From Flaccisagitta enflata (Eukaryota > Chaetognatha > Sagittoidea > Aphragmophora): a stretch of DNA of 64,000 nt. Position 1 is the first letter of the stretch. Every line of letters begins with the position of its first letter. Under the pieces are notes generated by a model. It was not told the DNA's origin. It was given only the letters and a program-made list of their open reading frames with translations, and did no database searches. The DNA lies in assembly GCA_965153355.1 (NCBI GenBank), contig OZ231128.1, positions 12,152,001 to 12,216,000 of the forward strand. The letters are read 5' to 3'. Positions 1-10,975 of the stretch are shown piece by piece. The translations under genes and the position numbers were made by a program.

Positions 1-60
1 TTAAGCTAATGCCACACAATCCACGAGGCGCGCGTGTTGGCCTCCTTGGCCTTGTTCTTT
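1..60 (+). mobile_element. End of a hairpin-family MITE, cut by the window edge
   Basis: The sequence ends in a GGCCTCCTTGGCCTTGTTC block. This matches the conserved right end (TTGGCCTACTTGGCCTTGTTTT type) of the small elements found throughout the window, for example at 25540-25577. The rest of the element lies outside the window. Confidence 0.5.
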
Positions 61-504
61 GCGCCTTTTCAGTCTCCTACCTTTCCTTTTCCCTATTCTT
101 AGAAAAGCCTTTCTGTCGGAAACTCAACCTGACTGAGAAAAGGTATTCTCCAAGGAGACGAAAAGTGGTCAATCAAATCCAATGGAATCTCAATTGATTT
201 TGCATTTAGATGCAAGAAAGAAAACCACAGAGGCAAAAGAGAAGAAATTCACGGAAATCTAGTCGCTTGAATTTGGGCTTGAATAGACAGCGACTTATTG
301 CCGGTCAGTCAAAGTCTCGGACATGAATTCGGTAAAGCGAGACTATTCAGTGTAGCAAGCGAGAGCACAACAACAGCCCAGTCTAGTAAATGTCAAATGT
401 CAAATTGGGGATGAACTTCACTGACACTCATAATGTATTCGAGAGACCATGCATTGCCCATAAAGTTTAAGTCATAGTTACAGTTATGGTTATGCGTCAC
501 CCAC

Positions 505-613
505 CTTTGATCATTTCGCGAATGGTGGCTTTGAGGTCCCGAATTGTTTGGCCTTTTTTCTTCAAGTCGGCCTCCAAACTCCGCAATTTGGTTTCGATAC
601 TTGAAAGCTCCTC
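505..613 (-). CDS. Internal coiled-coil exon of an unidentified minus-strand gene
   Basis: The minus strand shows a pyrimidine-rich acceptor ending TTATCTTCAG, a 109 bp open exon, then the donor AAAG|GTGGGT. The peptide begins EELSSIETKLRSLEADLKKK and runs about 36 residues with leucines and isoleucines in heptad spacing, so it is a probable coiled coil. It starts in phase 0 and ends with one extra base. No neighbouring exon could be joined: downstream exons lie left of the window. It reads away from the plus-strand gene that begins near 2202. The protein family is unknown; coiled-coil exons of similar size also occur in the FReD gene, but that alone does not show a relationship. Confidence 0.6.
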
Positions 614-740
614 CTGAAGATAAGGAAGGAAAGAAACAAACTTAAGATCGTTAATGTAATCAGATAACTTCCGTCGCGATGATAGCATTCATTGGCGGTA
701 GGCCCGCCCTTTAGGTGGTGGGCTTTGCAGGTCTGCCATT
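614..740. other. No feature recognised
   Basis: Unique-looking sequence between the coiled-coil exon and the pyrimidine tract. A preceding minus-strand exon could lie further right but none was convincing. Confidence 0.4.
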
Positions 741-774
741 GTGACACGATTAAAGACTCAATTCGAATCTGATA

Positions 775-1578
775 CATTATTTCTTTTCCTTTCTTTTTCT
801 TTCTTTTTCTTTTTTTTTTTTCTTTCTTTTTCTTTCTTTTTCTTTCTTTTTCTTTCTTTTTCTTTCTTTTTCTTTCTTTTTCTTTTTTTTTTTTTCTTTT
901 TTTTCTTTTCTTTCTTTCTTTCTTTCTTTTTCTTTCTTTTCTTTCTTTTCTTGTCTTTTTTTTCTTTCCTTTCTTTTTTCCTTTCTTTTTCTTTCTTTCT
1001 TTCTTTTTCTTTCTTTTTCTTTCTTTCTTTCTTTTCTTTCTTTTTTTTTCTTTTCTTTCTTTTTCTTTCTTTTTCTTTCTTTTTTTCTTTCTTTTTTTTC
1101 TTTTTTTCTTTCTTTTTTTCTTTCTTTCTTTCTTTTTCTTTCTTTCTTTCTTTTTTTTCTTTCTTTTTTTTCTTTTTCTTTCTTTTCCTTTCTTTTTCTT
1201 TCTTTCTTTCTTTCTTTTTCTTTCTTTTCTTTCTTTTCTTTCTTTTTCTTTTTCTTTCTTTTCCTTTCTTTTTCTTTCTTTCTTTTTCTTTCTTTTTCTT
1301 TCTTTTTCTTTCTTTTTCTTTCTTTCTTTCTTTTTCTTTCTTTTTCTTTCTTTTTCTTTCTTTTTTTCTTTCTTTTTCTTTCTTTTTCTTTCTTTTTCTT
1401 TCTTTTCTTTCTTTCTTTCTTTTTCTTTCTTTTTCTTTCTTTTTCTTTCTTTTTCTTTCTTTTTCTTTCTTTTTCTTTCTTTTTCATTCTTTTTCTTTCT
1501 TTTTCTTTCTTTTTCTTTCTTTTTCTTTCTTTTTCTTTCTTTTTCTTTTTTTTCTTTCTTTTTCTTTCTTTTTTTCTT
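775..1578 (+). repeat. About 800 bp (CTTT)n/(CTTTTT)n pyrimidine tract
   Basis: Almost every base on the plus strand is C or T, in CTTT, CTTTTT and homopolymer-T units. The long Phe/Ser/Leu and Lys/Glu/Arg reading frames here are by-products of the repeat and are not genes. Such a long asymmetric purine/pyrimidine tract could form triplex (H-) DNA. Confidence 0.95.
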
Positions 1579-1645
1579 AAGGAAACAGAACTGCTATCGA
1601 AAAATTATAGAAAAGATGTCATCATTTAAACAGTAACCAATGAAT

Positions 1646-2160
1646 TGACCAAGGCCGGATACACGGGCCAAGACGTTGCGCCGGCGTTATTAATTCTTAG
1701 ACCTATCCCTAGCTCTATGAGACCCATCCCATGCTACCTAACCGTAGATGAATATGATTATGAATGATATGACAAGAAAAATGAATTTTTAGACCTATCC
1801 CAAGCTCTAACAGACCAATTCCGAGCAGTATCAGACCTATCTCAAACTCCATTGACCTAACCGTAAATGAATATGACTTTGGATGAAATGACAAGAAAAA
1901 TGAATCTTTAGACCTATCACGAGCTCGTACAGACTCGTACAGACTCGTATAGAGTTGATATGGCGCACCTACGTAAAGAAAATTGCCTTCTGTTTCTCTG
2001 CTTCTCCCATCGTCCGTCCATATGTCCGTCCCTCCGTCCCTCCGTCCCTCTATCCCTCCGTCCCTCCGTCCATCCGTCCATCCATCTGTCCATCTGTCCT
2101 TCCATCCGTCCATCCGTCCATCATTCCGTCCATCCATCACATCATCTGTTTTTAAGCCGC
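1646..2160 (+). mobile_element. MITE-like element with GACCTATCCC repeats and a (CCGT)n array
   Basis: It begins AAGGCCGGATACACGGGCC, the family terminus in reverse orientation. Degenerate GACCTATCCCTAGCTCTATC-like units of about 20 bp follow, then a block TAACCGTAGATGAATATGA, then a (CCGT)n/(CCAT)n array at 2010-2140. Related copies start at 12099 and 43915. The Pro/Ser and Asp/Gly frames through the tetranucleotide array are spurious. Confidence 0.65.
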
Positions 2161-2201
2161 GCTTGAACATCGGTCTCGTTTTCTCATTTCCTGTGTACTA
2201 G

Positions 2202-3294
2202 ATTTCCGGAATGTTCGATGATGGCAACAAAATCAGCCACTAACAAACCAATTGACTACGACTCAACTCATTACCACCCATTCGATTTTGCGCCACCGCC
2301 ACCGACTTTGTCGCTAACGAAAACAACGACGTCAATGCCGACGATGGCGACGACGACGACGACGATGGCGACGACGACGATGCAGACGACGACGACGACG
2401 ACGACGACGTTAGTGAGGCGTAAGTCTTCTCGAATTATCGGCTGTGACATTTTGGATGCGATAGGAGAAGGAAAGGAAGACGAATTAGAGGCGGAAAGAC
2501 AAACTGAGGTGAGACAGAGACAGGAGAGACAAATACAGGAGAGACAGACTGAGGTGAGACAGAGACAGGAGAGACAGATACAAGATAGACAAATGACGGA
2601 AGAAAGACGTGTAGAGGGAAGACAAAAGGCGGAAGCAAAGACGAGTCAAAATATGTTAGGACAATCGGGGGAGAGACATTTGGGAGAGAGACAATTAGGA
2701 GAGAGACAATTGGGAGTGAGACAATTAGGGGAGAGGACAGAGGAGAAGAGACAAAAGAAGGAGGAATCGGAGGAAAAACCCGGAGGAGGAGGAGGAGGAG
2801 GAGGAGGCATAGGAAGGAAAGATGGAGTGAAAACTTTGTCCTTGGGAATCATTTCGTTCAGAAAGAAAAACGTTGGTGATATTTGTGGTGGTGGTGGTGG
2901 TGGTGGTGGTGGTGGTGGTGGTGGTGGTGGTGGTGGTGGTGGTGGTGGTGGTGGTTATGCTGGTGATGATGGTGGTGGTGGTGGTGGTGGTGGTGGTGGT
3001 GGTGGTGGTGGTGGTTATGCTGGTGATGATGGTGGCGACAGTGGCAAAACAGATGCGTGTGCGGTAGATGGAAATGCAGAATTGAGGAAGCTTTTAGAAT
3101 TTCGTCCAAATGAAGAAAATTTCAATGATGGAACTTTCTCATTTCCATCACATCGTTGGAGTGAAAATACAACAACAACCGCAATAGTTAATCTACCAAC
3201 AAAAGCGGCAGTAGCAGCCGCAGCAGCAGTGGAGGCAGCCACAGGAGCGATTGTTACGACGGCAACGCAAGCGGTGGCAGCCACAGGAGCGAGG
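2202..3294 (+). CDS. First visible exon: Thr/Gln/Gly-rich region
   Basis: An open frame runs from either an acceptor (TGTGTACTAG|A at 2201) or an ATG at 2218 (ATGATGGCA) to the donor AGG|GTACGT at 3295. The ATG could be the true start; the AG just upstream leaves an earlier 5' exon possible. In order the peptide has a Pro/Thr-rich head with runs of Thr, a charged Arg/Gln/Glu block made of RQERQ-type repeats (about residues 95-140) and GERQLGERQL repeats (about 150-175), two poly-Gly runs from (GGT)n separated by YAGDDGG, a short complex stretch containing LRKLLEFRPNEENF, and an Ala-rich tail. It ends in phase 0. There is no signal peptide or known domain, so it is probably intracellular and disordered. 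Confidence 0.6.
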
Positions 3295-3768
3295 GTACGT
3301 TTCTAGTCAAAGATAACCGCGTTTTTAGATGCGTCCGTCAGGAACGCATCTCTAGAAGAGGGTCTATCCGTCCGTCGGTCCGTCCGTCGGTCGGTCCGTC
3401 GGTCCGTCCGTTGCGCCTTTGCAAAATGCGCGTTTCTCAGCTGCTTTTAGCCACGGTGGGATCCTATACTGAAACAAATGATCAACATGTTTATAGAGCC
3501 TTTTCCCCCTGTCTGTTCGTCCATCTGTCTCTCCATATATGTCACATGATCAATACACTACGTTCATTCGCTTGCATCGCTCACTCTGCTCACTCATTTC
3601 TCAGCGCTCCACTTTGCTCCACTTGCTTCGCTAACTCAATTCACCGCTCGCTCGCTCACTTACTTCAATCATTCCCCCGTGGGATGATGAGATTTATAAG
3701 TATGTGTTCACACTGTTTTAAACGCGTTAATTGGAACAATCTCGTTTGTTTTCGTCACTAGAAACACA
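3295..3768 (-). mobile_element. Introner-like MITE that makes up a whole intron
   Basis: The candidate intron is 3295-3761. The element within it has inverted ends GTTTCTAGT (3299) and ACTAGAAAC (ending 3765), so its borders lie within about 4 bp of both splice sites. The acceptor CACTAG lies inside the right terminal repeat. A complete relative without the nested insert is at 58986-59227, and a one-ended relative starts near 28601. A hairpin-type MITE (AGATGCGT...ACGCATCT, then (CCGT)n) is nested at about 3329-3415. Confidence 0.6.
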
Positions 3769-4063
3769 CCTCAATTGTTACTACGACCGCTGGCTTTCCA
3801 AAAATAGCCAAGAACAACGAAGGATTATTCCCTGATGGGAACTCGTCCACTTTATGTTCAATTACTGCCTCGACAAAACCAAGTGCAATTGCGTCAAGCG
3901 CGACAACGACGATGACGACGACGGTGACAACGACGACAGTGACGACGACGGTGACGACGACAGTGACGACGAATACAGTGACGAGGGAACTATGGAACAA
4001 AAGAAGACTGGTTCCTCCAAGAATCCCACGTCTGTTCCGATCATTGTCAACACCCAGTGGAGG
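3762..4063 (+). CDS. Second exon: Thr/Ser-rich
   Basis: Acceptor CGTCACTAG|AAA; donor GGAGG|GTAAGT, a consensus donor. In the phase set by the previous exon the 302 bp are open: they begin KHTSIVTTTAGFPKIAKNNE, pass through Thr/Val runs from a (GACGAC)n-like tract, and end in RLFRSLSTPSGG. The +1 frame of the tract would read poly-Asp, so the frame rests on splice phase alone. It ends with two extra bases (GG), matching the next exon. Confidence 0.55.
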
Positions 4064-4200
4064 GTAAGTGAAATAGAGTTATTTAGGTCTGTTTGCTCAC
4101 TTTGCTTATTCCCCCGTTGTTTCCGATCATTGTCAACACCCAGTGGAGGGTAAGTGAAATAGAGTTGAGTGGGTCCGTTCGCTCACTTTGCTTATTCCCC
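4035..4200 (+). repeat. Tandem duplication across an exon-intron border
   Basis: The segment TTCCGATCATTGTCAACACC through the donor GGAGG|GTAAGTGAAATAGAGTT and on to TCACTTTGCTTATTCCCC occurs twice with a period of about 87 bp (near 4034 and 4121). The second copy reproduces the 5' splice site. The first copy is preferred as the real donor because the phase is unchanged. Confidence 0.85.
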
Positions 4201-4228
4201 CATCTCTTCATGGGCAGGAGTATACATT

Positions 4229-4325
4229 TTTGGTCACGTGCACGCAACTCTACAACCCGCTCCATCGGTCGGTCGGTCGGTTGGTCGGTCCGTCCGTCGG
4301 TCCGTCGGTCCGTAACATTTTGCTT
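4229..4325 (+). mobile_element. Hairpin-family MITE, A-type left end
   Basis: GTCACGTGCACGCAACT hairpin followed by CTACAACCCGCTCCATCGG and a (CGGT)n/(CCGT)n array. No clear right end follows; the sequence passes into a GGTCATTTTT-type repeat. Confidence 0.6.
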
Positions 4326-4508
4326 TCTTGCGTCGTTTTTGGTCATTGTGGGTCGTCAGGAGTTATATTAAGTCATTTTTTTGTTGTTTTTGGTCATTTT
4401 TGGTTGCTTTTAGTCATTTATGGTCAGTTTTGATCCTTTACGTCACTTTATTCATTTAAGTCATTTATGTCGTTTTTGGGCATTTAAAGTAGTTTTAAGT
4501 CATTTTAA

Positions 4509-5565
4509 GGGCTACAATTGCAGGCCGCCGGAATAGGGTGGTCATGAAATAGGGTCAAATTTCAAAAAATGATATACTCTAGTTTTTTGCATAAATGCAC
4601 CAAAAAAGAAGGTTTTCCCACAAGCAGAGGTCTGAATTTGAAGATTAAACCATGGCGGCAAAACTATAGGCTTCCTATGGCAATAAAAAAATCCCCATAG
4701 CAACCCTATAGTTTTGCCGACAAGGTTTCTTGTTTGATTTCATACCCCAGCTTGTGAGAAATCCTTCTTTTAGTGGACATTTGTGCAAAGGGCTCAAGTA
4801 TATCAATATATGAAATTTGACCCAATTCGGGACCACCCTACCCCGGAAGGGTCATTAAAATATTTAGAGCTTGTTATGTCCTTTTATGGACCTACACACT
4901 TTGATCTATAAGGAGATTTTCCCACCAACCACTAATCTTAAGATAGAACTACCCTAGTTCTTGTAAATCAAATTTTATGATAGTCTAAATCATTTTGACT
5001 TAACAAATTCATCCAGAATAATTTGGTTTGTGTTTTGGGGGAGTTCTCAGTTCCTATCACCGTGTGCCAATAGCGCCGACCTTTAAACACACGAAAAGAT
5101 TGTTTATTATTTCATTTCATGACATAGTGATGAGACGGTGACCAAGCACTAGGCCACTATGATTTTCATTGACATGATGAGAAATCGCTCTCTGAATTCT
5201 GCTAAGATCATCCAATACCGAATTGGTGCTACTTTACTTTTTTTCACACTTGATCTTTTTTTTCCTCCATTTTTAATTTGAAACTAAAAATGAAGGAAAA
5301 ATGACAAAAACGATCACATTATACATGACGACGATGCTGACAATTAAAATAGACAACGAAGACAAGATGATGACTACAACAACATCAGCGAAGAAAATAA
5401 TTCCAACGATAACAACAACAACAACAACTTGCGGTACATCTATCATAATTTCAATCAGTAACTGCCCAAACTGGTTGTAGATGGACGCCACAAGGCCCCT
5501 AGGAGGACGTAACAAGCTCTAAATATTTCAATGACCCTTCCGGGGGCCTGACGTTGTAGCCCTCA
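4509..5565. mobile_element. Nested foldback elements
   Basis: Three levels of inverted repeat are visible. The outer ends are AGGGCTACAATTGCAGGCC at 4509 and GGCCTGACGTTGTAGCCCT ending about 5563. A hairpin at about 4530-4850 pairs TAGGGTGGTCATGAAATAGG with its imperfect complement near 4815-4845. A second element at about 4847-5545 has ends starting CGGAAGGGTCATTAAAATAT and the matching complement. No protein-coding frame is convincing. Confidence 0.75.
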
Positions 5566-5569
5566 AGTC

Positions 5570-6165
5570 ATTTCAGGTCATTTTTGGTCATTTAACCTGG
5601 TTTTTGGTATGTTTTGGTCATTTATATTTTTTGTTTTTTGGGTTTTTGGTTTTTAGTTTTTGGTTTTTTGGTTTTTTGGTTTTTTGGTTTTTTGGTTTTT
5701 TGGTTCTTTGGTTTTTGTTTTTTTTTGTTTTTGGTCATTTAACATTGTTTTTTTTTGGTATGTTTAGGTCATTTGTTTTTGGTTTTTTGGTTTTTGGTTT
5801 TTTGGTATGTTTTGGTCATTTATGTTTTTGGTTTTTGGTTTTTTGGTTTTTTGGTTTTTTGGTTTTTTCTTTTTTCTTTTTTTTTTGGGGGGGGGGTTTT
5901 GGTTTTTTGGTTTTTGTTTTTATGGTTTTTGGTTTTTGGTTTTGTGGTTTTTTCATTATAGGTGTTGGCCTTTTGTTTTTTTTTTTTGTTGTTGTTTTTT
6001 TTGTTGTTGTTTTGTTTTTTTGTTTTTTGTTTGTTTTTTTTTGTTTTTTTTTTTTTATTCTTTTATTTTTTTTTCTTGTGTTTTTGGTTTTTTGGTCATT
6101 TATGTTTTTTGGTATGTTTTGGTCATTTATGTTTTTTGGTATGTATGTTTTGGTCATTTATGTCA
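5570..6165 (+). repeat. T/G-rich GGTTTTT repeat tract
   Basis: Irregular GGTTTTTTGG/GGTCATTTATG units with long T runs and one run of about 10 G near 5886. Predicted Phe/Gly/Leu peptides here are repeat artefacts. Confidence 0.9.
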
Positions 6166-6650
6166 TTCCAAGTCTGCTGATTTAAGTCTGGTGCTTTAAG
6201 TCTGCTGGTTTAAGTCTGCTGGTTAAAGTCTGCTGGTTAAAGTCTGCTGGTTTAAGTCTGCTGGTTTAAGTCTGCTGGTTTAAGACTGCTGGTTTAAGTC
6301 TGCTGGTTTAAGTCTGCTGGTTTAAGTCTGCTGGTTTAAGTCTGCTGGTTTAAGTTTGCTGGTTTAAGTCTGCTGGTTTAAGTCTGCTGGTTTAAGTCTG
6401 CTGGTTTAAGTCTGCTGGTTAAAGTCTGCTGGTTGAAGTCTGCTGGTTTAAGTCTGCTGGTTTAAGTCTGCTGGTTTAAGTCTGCTGGTTTAAGTCTGCT
6501 GGTTTAAGTCTGCTGGTTTAAGTCTGCTGGTTTAAGTCTGCTGGTTTAAGTCTGCTGGTTTAAGTCTGCTGGTTTAGGTCTGCTGGTTTAAGTCTAAACC
6601 AGACTTAAAGTTAAACCAGCAGACCTTAAGGTCTGGTTCAAGTCTGGTTT
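6166..6650 (+). repeat. 14-bp minisatellite AAGTCTGCTGGTTT
   Basis: About 30 nearly identical head-to-tail copies of the 14-mer run from 6166 to 6594. An inverted partial copy follows at 6595-6640 (AACCAGACTTAAAG, AACCAGCAGACC), so the end can fold back on the array. The same unit reappears at 10155-10310. Confidence 0.95.
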
Positions 6651-7128
6651 AGTCATTTTTCATTGATTGGGTTGATATAGTTGATTAATTTGACTCAATT
6701 ACAAAAGTCACCACTTTTTCCAGTGGTCCAGGCCTGTAATTACCTCATTAAGCTGATTTATTCATCAATTCATTCAAGTCAATCTAGTCAACTAAATCAT
6801 TTTATTCATTTCTTATATTTCTCCCTATTCAGTCATGATTGATTAAACAGATACAATAAGGAATCAGGTCAATTCAGTTGTTTATGTCTCGCACGCGACT
6901 TATAGGTGTTGGCCTTGTTTTGAAATTCACAGCTAAGAAAGAGCTAATTTTTTTCTTTCAAATGACGCCAATCAGAGGTATCTGCGATGATTATTTTTGG
7001 CGTTATGATTTTTTTAATCTTTTTGTTGAAACAATATTGCCCTTATGTAACACTAACAATGGAGAATATTCAAAATGTTACGCACATTGACTCTGACGTT
7101 TATGACGCTAACTTTCATGTCTGCTTAA

Positions 7129-7130
<2 letters not shown>
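6651..7130. other. Intronic sequence with one MITE right end
   Basis: AT-rich sequence. At 6889-6919 CACGCGACTTATAGGTGTTGG followed by CCTTGTTTT matches the right end of A-type hairpin elements; the same 30 bp recur at 11030-11060. No gene is recognised. Confidence 0.5.

Positions 7131-7131
<1 letters not shown>

Positions 7132-7200
<69 letters not shown>
7132..7200 (+). repeat. (GA)n microsatellite
   Basis: Uninterrupted GA dinucleotides directly left of the 7218-7832 hairpin. Confidence 0.98.
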
Positions 7201-7210
<10 letters not shown>

Positions 7211-7217
7211 CACACAT

Positions 7218-7832
7218 GCACCATCCGTTCAAACTACCGCCAGGTGGTTTTGAGGAGTACTCTGGATTTTCTGCTTATTTACACTCAGGAAGGACTTCCT
7301 GAAATAAGATCCAACTTCAAAGAAATCTTTCTTGTGGCACTTTTTGAGAAAAATCCAAAATTGATAATTTTTCATCTTACTCTGCACTTAGAATTTATTG
7401 AATTATTAGAAAGTCTTTTTAGATAGCATATTTGAATTCCTGATAAAATTTTCTTTCATTTGATAGGTCACACAGTATAATTTCATGAGGAAATAAGATT
7501 TTCATTTTTTAAGTCACTGTTACATTTTGCAATGGTAGCTAAAAAAATGAAAATTTTATTCTATTTCAAAAATATATAGTGCGTCCTATCAAATGAAAGG
7601 AAATTACATCAGGAATTCAAATCTGTTATCTAAAAATATTTTCTATTAGCCTTGAAAATTCTGAATGCAGAATTTGATGAAATACTATCAATTTTGGATT
7701 TTTTTCAAAAGCGCCACAAGAAAGATTTCTTTGAAGCTGGATCCTAGTTCAGGAACTCAATCCAGAGTGAAAACAAGCAAAAAATCCAGAGTACTACTCA
7801 AAACCACCTGGCGGTAGTTTGAATGGATGGTG
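7218..7832. mobile_element. 615 bp hairpin element (core-motif family, copy 1)
   Basis: Nearly the whole segment is one imperfect inverted repeat: GCACCATCCGTTCAAACTAC at 7218 pairs with GTAGTTTGAATGGATGGTGC ending at 7832, and pairing continues inward to a centre near 7525. Close to the centre is TTTGATAGGTCACACAGTAT, with its complement at about 7565-7590. Short CACACAGACACACA direct repeats flank both sides, which might be a target duplication inside a microsatellite. Confidence 0.9.
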
Positions 7833-7835
7833 CAC

Positions 7836-8048
<213 letters not shown>

Positions 8049-8500
8049 AAGACAGAGGAGGACAGACACAGAAAGGGACACAGAGAGACAGAGATTGATT
8101 AACAAAAACAGTCAGGCAGTCAACCACTGAACCAGACAGCAGGAGATGCACACTAGCTTGTACCGAAATGACAATAAACAATAAAATCAGAACTCCACAA
8201 GTAGTTCTTATTGTGGGGCTGTCTTGGGCTTCCAATGACATCACTTTTGGTCTGAAAAAATTGCATCTTGCGGTCCGCGCCTTACCTTGAATTTTCCTTC
8301 AGCCTATGGGAAACCAAAAATTTCAAAGTGCTTAAATCTATGTTTTGACTGCAGATTTGAAATCTGCAGAAAAAACTATTAATTGAACGTGCTTTCCTTT
8401 TTTAAATATTCCAACTAGAGGGTGCTCAAAATAAGTGTCAAAGTTTGCAAAACTTACCTTTCTCTTTTATCTATATGTAAAATCGCCAAACTTACCTTTT

Positions 8501-8560
8501 TAGTCGCGTGCACGCGACTCTACAACCCGCTCCGTCGGTCCATCGGTCGGTCCGTAACAC
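8501..8560 (+). mobile_element. Hairpin-family MITE, A-type left end
   Basis: AGTCGCGTGCACGCGACT is a perfect 18-bp palindrome, followed by CTACAACCCGCTCCGTCGG and CGGT units. The right end is not found; the GGTCATTTTT array begins shortly after. Confidence 0.7.
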
Positions 8561-8596
8561 TTAGCTTTTTTGTATCTTTTTGGGTCGTCTGGAGTT

Positions 8597-9395
8597 ATTT
8601 TGAGTCATTTTTTTGTTATTTTTGGCAATCATTGGTTGCTTTTAGTCATTTTTGGTCATTTTTGGTCATTTTGGTCATTTTGGTCAATTTTGGTCATTTT
8701 TGATCAATTTTGATCAATTTTGATCATTTTTGATCATCTTTTGTCATTTTTTGTCATTTTTGGTCATTTTTGGTCATTTTTGATCATTTTTGATCATTTT
8801 TGGTCATTTTTAGTCATTTTGGTCATTTTGGTCATTTTGGTCATTCTGGTCATTTGTGATCATTTTTGATCATTTTTGATCATTTTTGATCACTTTTTGT
8901 CATTTTGGTCATTTTTGGTCATTTTTGGTCACTTTTGGTCACTTTTGCTCACTCTTTGTCACTTTTGGTCACTTTTGGTCACTTTTGGTCATTTTTGGTC
9001 ATTTTTGGTCGTTTTTGGTTGTTTTTGGTTATTTTTGATCATTTTTGATCATTTTGGTCATTTTTGATCATTGTTGGTCCTTGTTGGTCATTTTTTGTCA
9101 TTTTTGGTCATTTTGGTCATTTTTGGTCATTTTTGGTCATTTTGGTCATTTTGATCATTTTTGATCATTTTTGGTCATTGTTGGTCATTGTTGGTCATTT
9201 TTGGTCATTTTTGATCATTTTTGATCATTTTTGGTCATTTTTGGTCATTTTTGGTCATTTTGGTCATTTTTGGTCATTTTGGTCATTTTTGGTCATTTTT
9301 GATCATTTTTGATCATTTTTGGTCATTTTTGGTCATTTGTGGTCATTGTTGGTCATTGTTGGTCAATTTTGGTCATTTTGGTCATTTCTGGTCAT
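8597..9395 (+). repeat. GGTCATTTTT minisatellite, first block
   Basis: About 80 degenerate copies of a 9-11 bp unit (TGGTCATTTT, TGATCATTTT). The array is interrupted by the hairpin element at 9396-9990 and resumes on the other side. Derived FWSFLVIFGH-type peptides are artefacts. Confidence 0.95.
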
Positions 9396-9990
9396 TACTA
9401 TCTTCACAAAAAAAATCTTTCCACCTTGAAAATAAGTTCATTTGTTGACTAGTTAAGGATCACTAGTCAATCGCAAATCAATCAATGATTTGTGTCAGCA
9501 ACCCTCAACTGAATCACGGCCGCCATTAGTTGGGGTAGCGATTCCTGGCGCTTCTAAAGGTACTTTGGAGTGATGGCGTTCCAAATCATTCAAGCCATTT
9601 TTGTTATCTCTTCTTTAGCAACATTTAGACTTAAAGCTCCGAAGAGACTCAATGAATCCTAGAAAAATAGGTGACATAAATGAAGCCCTTCAAATTTGCA
9701 AGCAGTCTACGCAAACCGCATCTATCTAGCTCAATTTGTTTAAAAATGATTTTAAAAAGAGTGAAATGATATCGTTTGAAGATTGTATGGAATGGAAAAG
9801 GCGAAATTGAAACATTTCATTCAAAGTTGAATAACTTTTGAACGCGATGGGTTAGAGAGATGTGGTTTGCATAGATCGCTAGATAATTTGAAGAGCTTTA
9901 ATTTTGTCACCGATTTTTTATGGATTGGACAAATTTAAGCAGAGATATACGCTAAAACGTGCGGAAAGATTTTTTTTGTGAAGATAGTAT
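9396..9990. mobile_element. Hairpin MITE inserted in the GGTCATTTTT array
   Basis: Terminal inverted repeats of about 26 bp start ACTATCTTCACAAAAAAAAT and end with the complement GTGAAGATAGT at about 9988. A second, subterminal inverted pair (around 9690-9735 and 9840-9900) extends the fold. Flanking ATT on both sides may be a target duplication. Confidence 0.85.
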
Positions 9991-10975
9991 TGATCATTTT
10001 TGATCATTTTTGGTCATTTTTGGTCATTTTTGGTCATTTTTGGTCATTTTTGGTCGTTTTTGGTCGTTTTTGGTCATTTTTGGTCATTCTTGGTCATTTT
10101 TCGTCATTTTTGGTCATTTTTTGTCATTTTTGGTCATTTTTGGTCATTTTTGGTTAAAGTCTGCTGGTTAAAAATGCTGGTTTAAGTCTGCTGGTTAAAA
10201 ATGCTGGTTTAAGTCTGCTGGTTTAAGTCTGCTGGTTTAAATCTAATGGTTTAAGTCTGCTGGTCTAATGGTTTAAGTCTGCTGGTTTAAGTCTGCTGGT
10301 TAAAATGATATTAAAGATAAGTATGGTTTAAGTCTGGTTTAAGTCTGGTTTAAGTCTGGTTAAAGTCTGGTTTACGTCTGGTTTAAGTCTGGTTTAAGTC
10401 TGGTTTAAGACTGGTTCATGTCTGATTTATGTCTGGTTTAGGTCTGGGTTAGGTCTGGTTTAGGTCTGGTCTATGTCGGTTTTTTGTCTGGTTTATGTTT
10501 GATTTAGGTCTGATTTAGGTCTGGTTTTGGTCTGGTTTAATTCTGGTTTGTGTCTGGTTTGAGTCTGGTTTGAGTCTGGTTTGAGTCTGGTTTGATTCTG
10601 GTTTGATTCTGGTTTGAGCCTGGTTTGAGCCTGGTTTGAGCCTGGTTTGAGCCTGGTTTTGGTCTGGTTTAAGTCTGGTTTGAGTCTGGTTTGAGTCTGG
10701 TTTGAGTCTGGTTTGAGTCTGGTTTGAGTCTGGTTTGAGTCTGGTTTGAGTCTGGTTTGAGTCTGGCTTAAATCTGGTTTAAGTCTGGTTTATGTCTGGT
10801 TTATGTCTGGTTTATGTCTGGTTTATGTCTGGTTTATGTCTGGTTTATGTCTGGTTTATGTCTGGTTTATGTCTGATTTAGGTCTGGTTTCGGTCTGGTT
10901 TGATTCTGGTTTGAGTCTCGTTTGAGTCTGGTTTAAGTCTGGTTTGGGTCTGTTGTGGGTTGCGTTTAAGTTTGA
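9991..10975 (+). repeat. GGTCATTTTT block, then GGTTTAAGTCTG-type minisatellite
   Basis: The 10-mer array runs to about 10150, followed by 14-mer AAGTCTGCTGGTTT copies to about 10310, then roughly 50 copies of a 12-mer (TCTGGTTTAAG, TCTGGTTTGAG, TCTGGTTTATG variants) to 10975. The variants occur in runs, as expected from local duplication. Confidence 0.95.

Noticed and set aside
741-1580. 279-codon Phe/Ser/Leu frame and 236-codon Lys/Glu/Arg frame
   Set aside because: Both are translations of the (CTTT)n tract.
5604-6199. Long plus-strand Phe/Gly/Val frames near the G-run
   Set aside because: Repeat artefact of GGTTTTT units.
6166-6596. Regular 14-bp repeat considered as a CRISPR array
   Set aside because: Head-to-tail units have no spacers, in an intron-rich eukaryotic region.
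8876-9448. Plus-strand Trp/Phe/His-rich frames resembling membrane proteins
   Set aside because: Translations of the GGTCATTTTT minisatellite.
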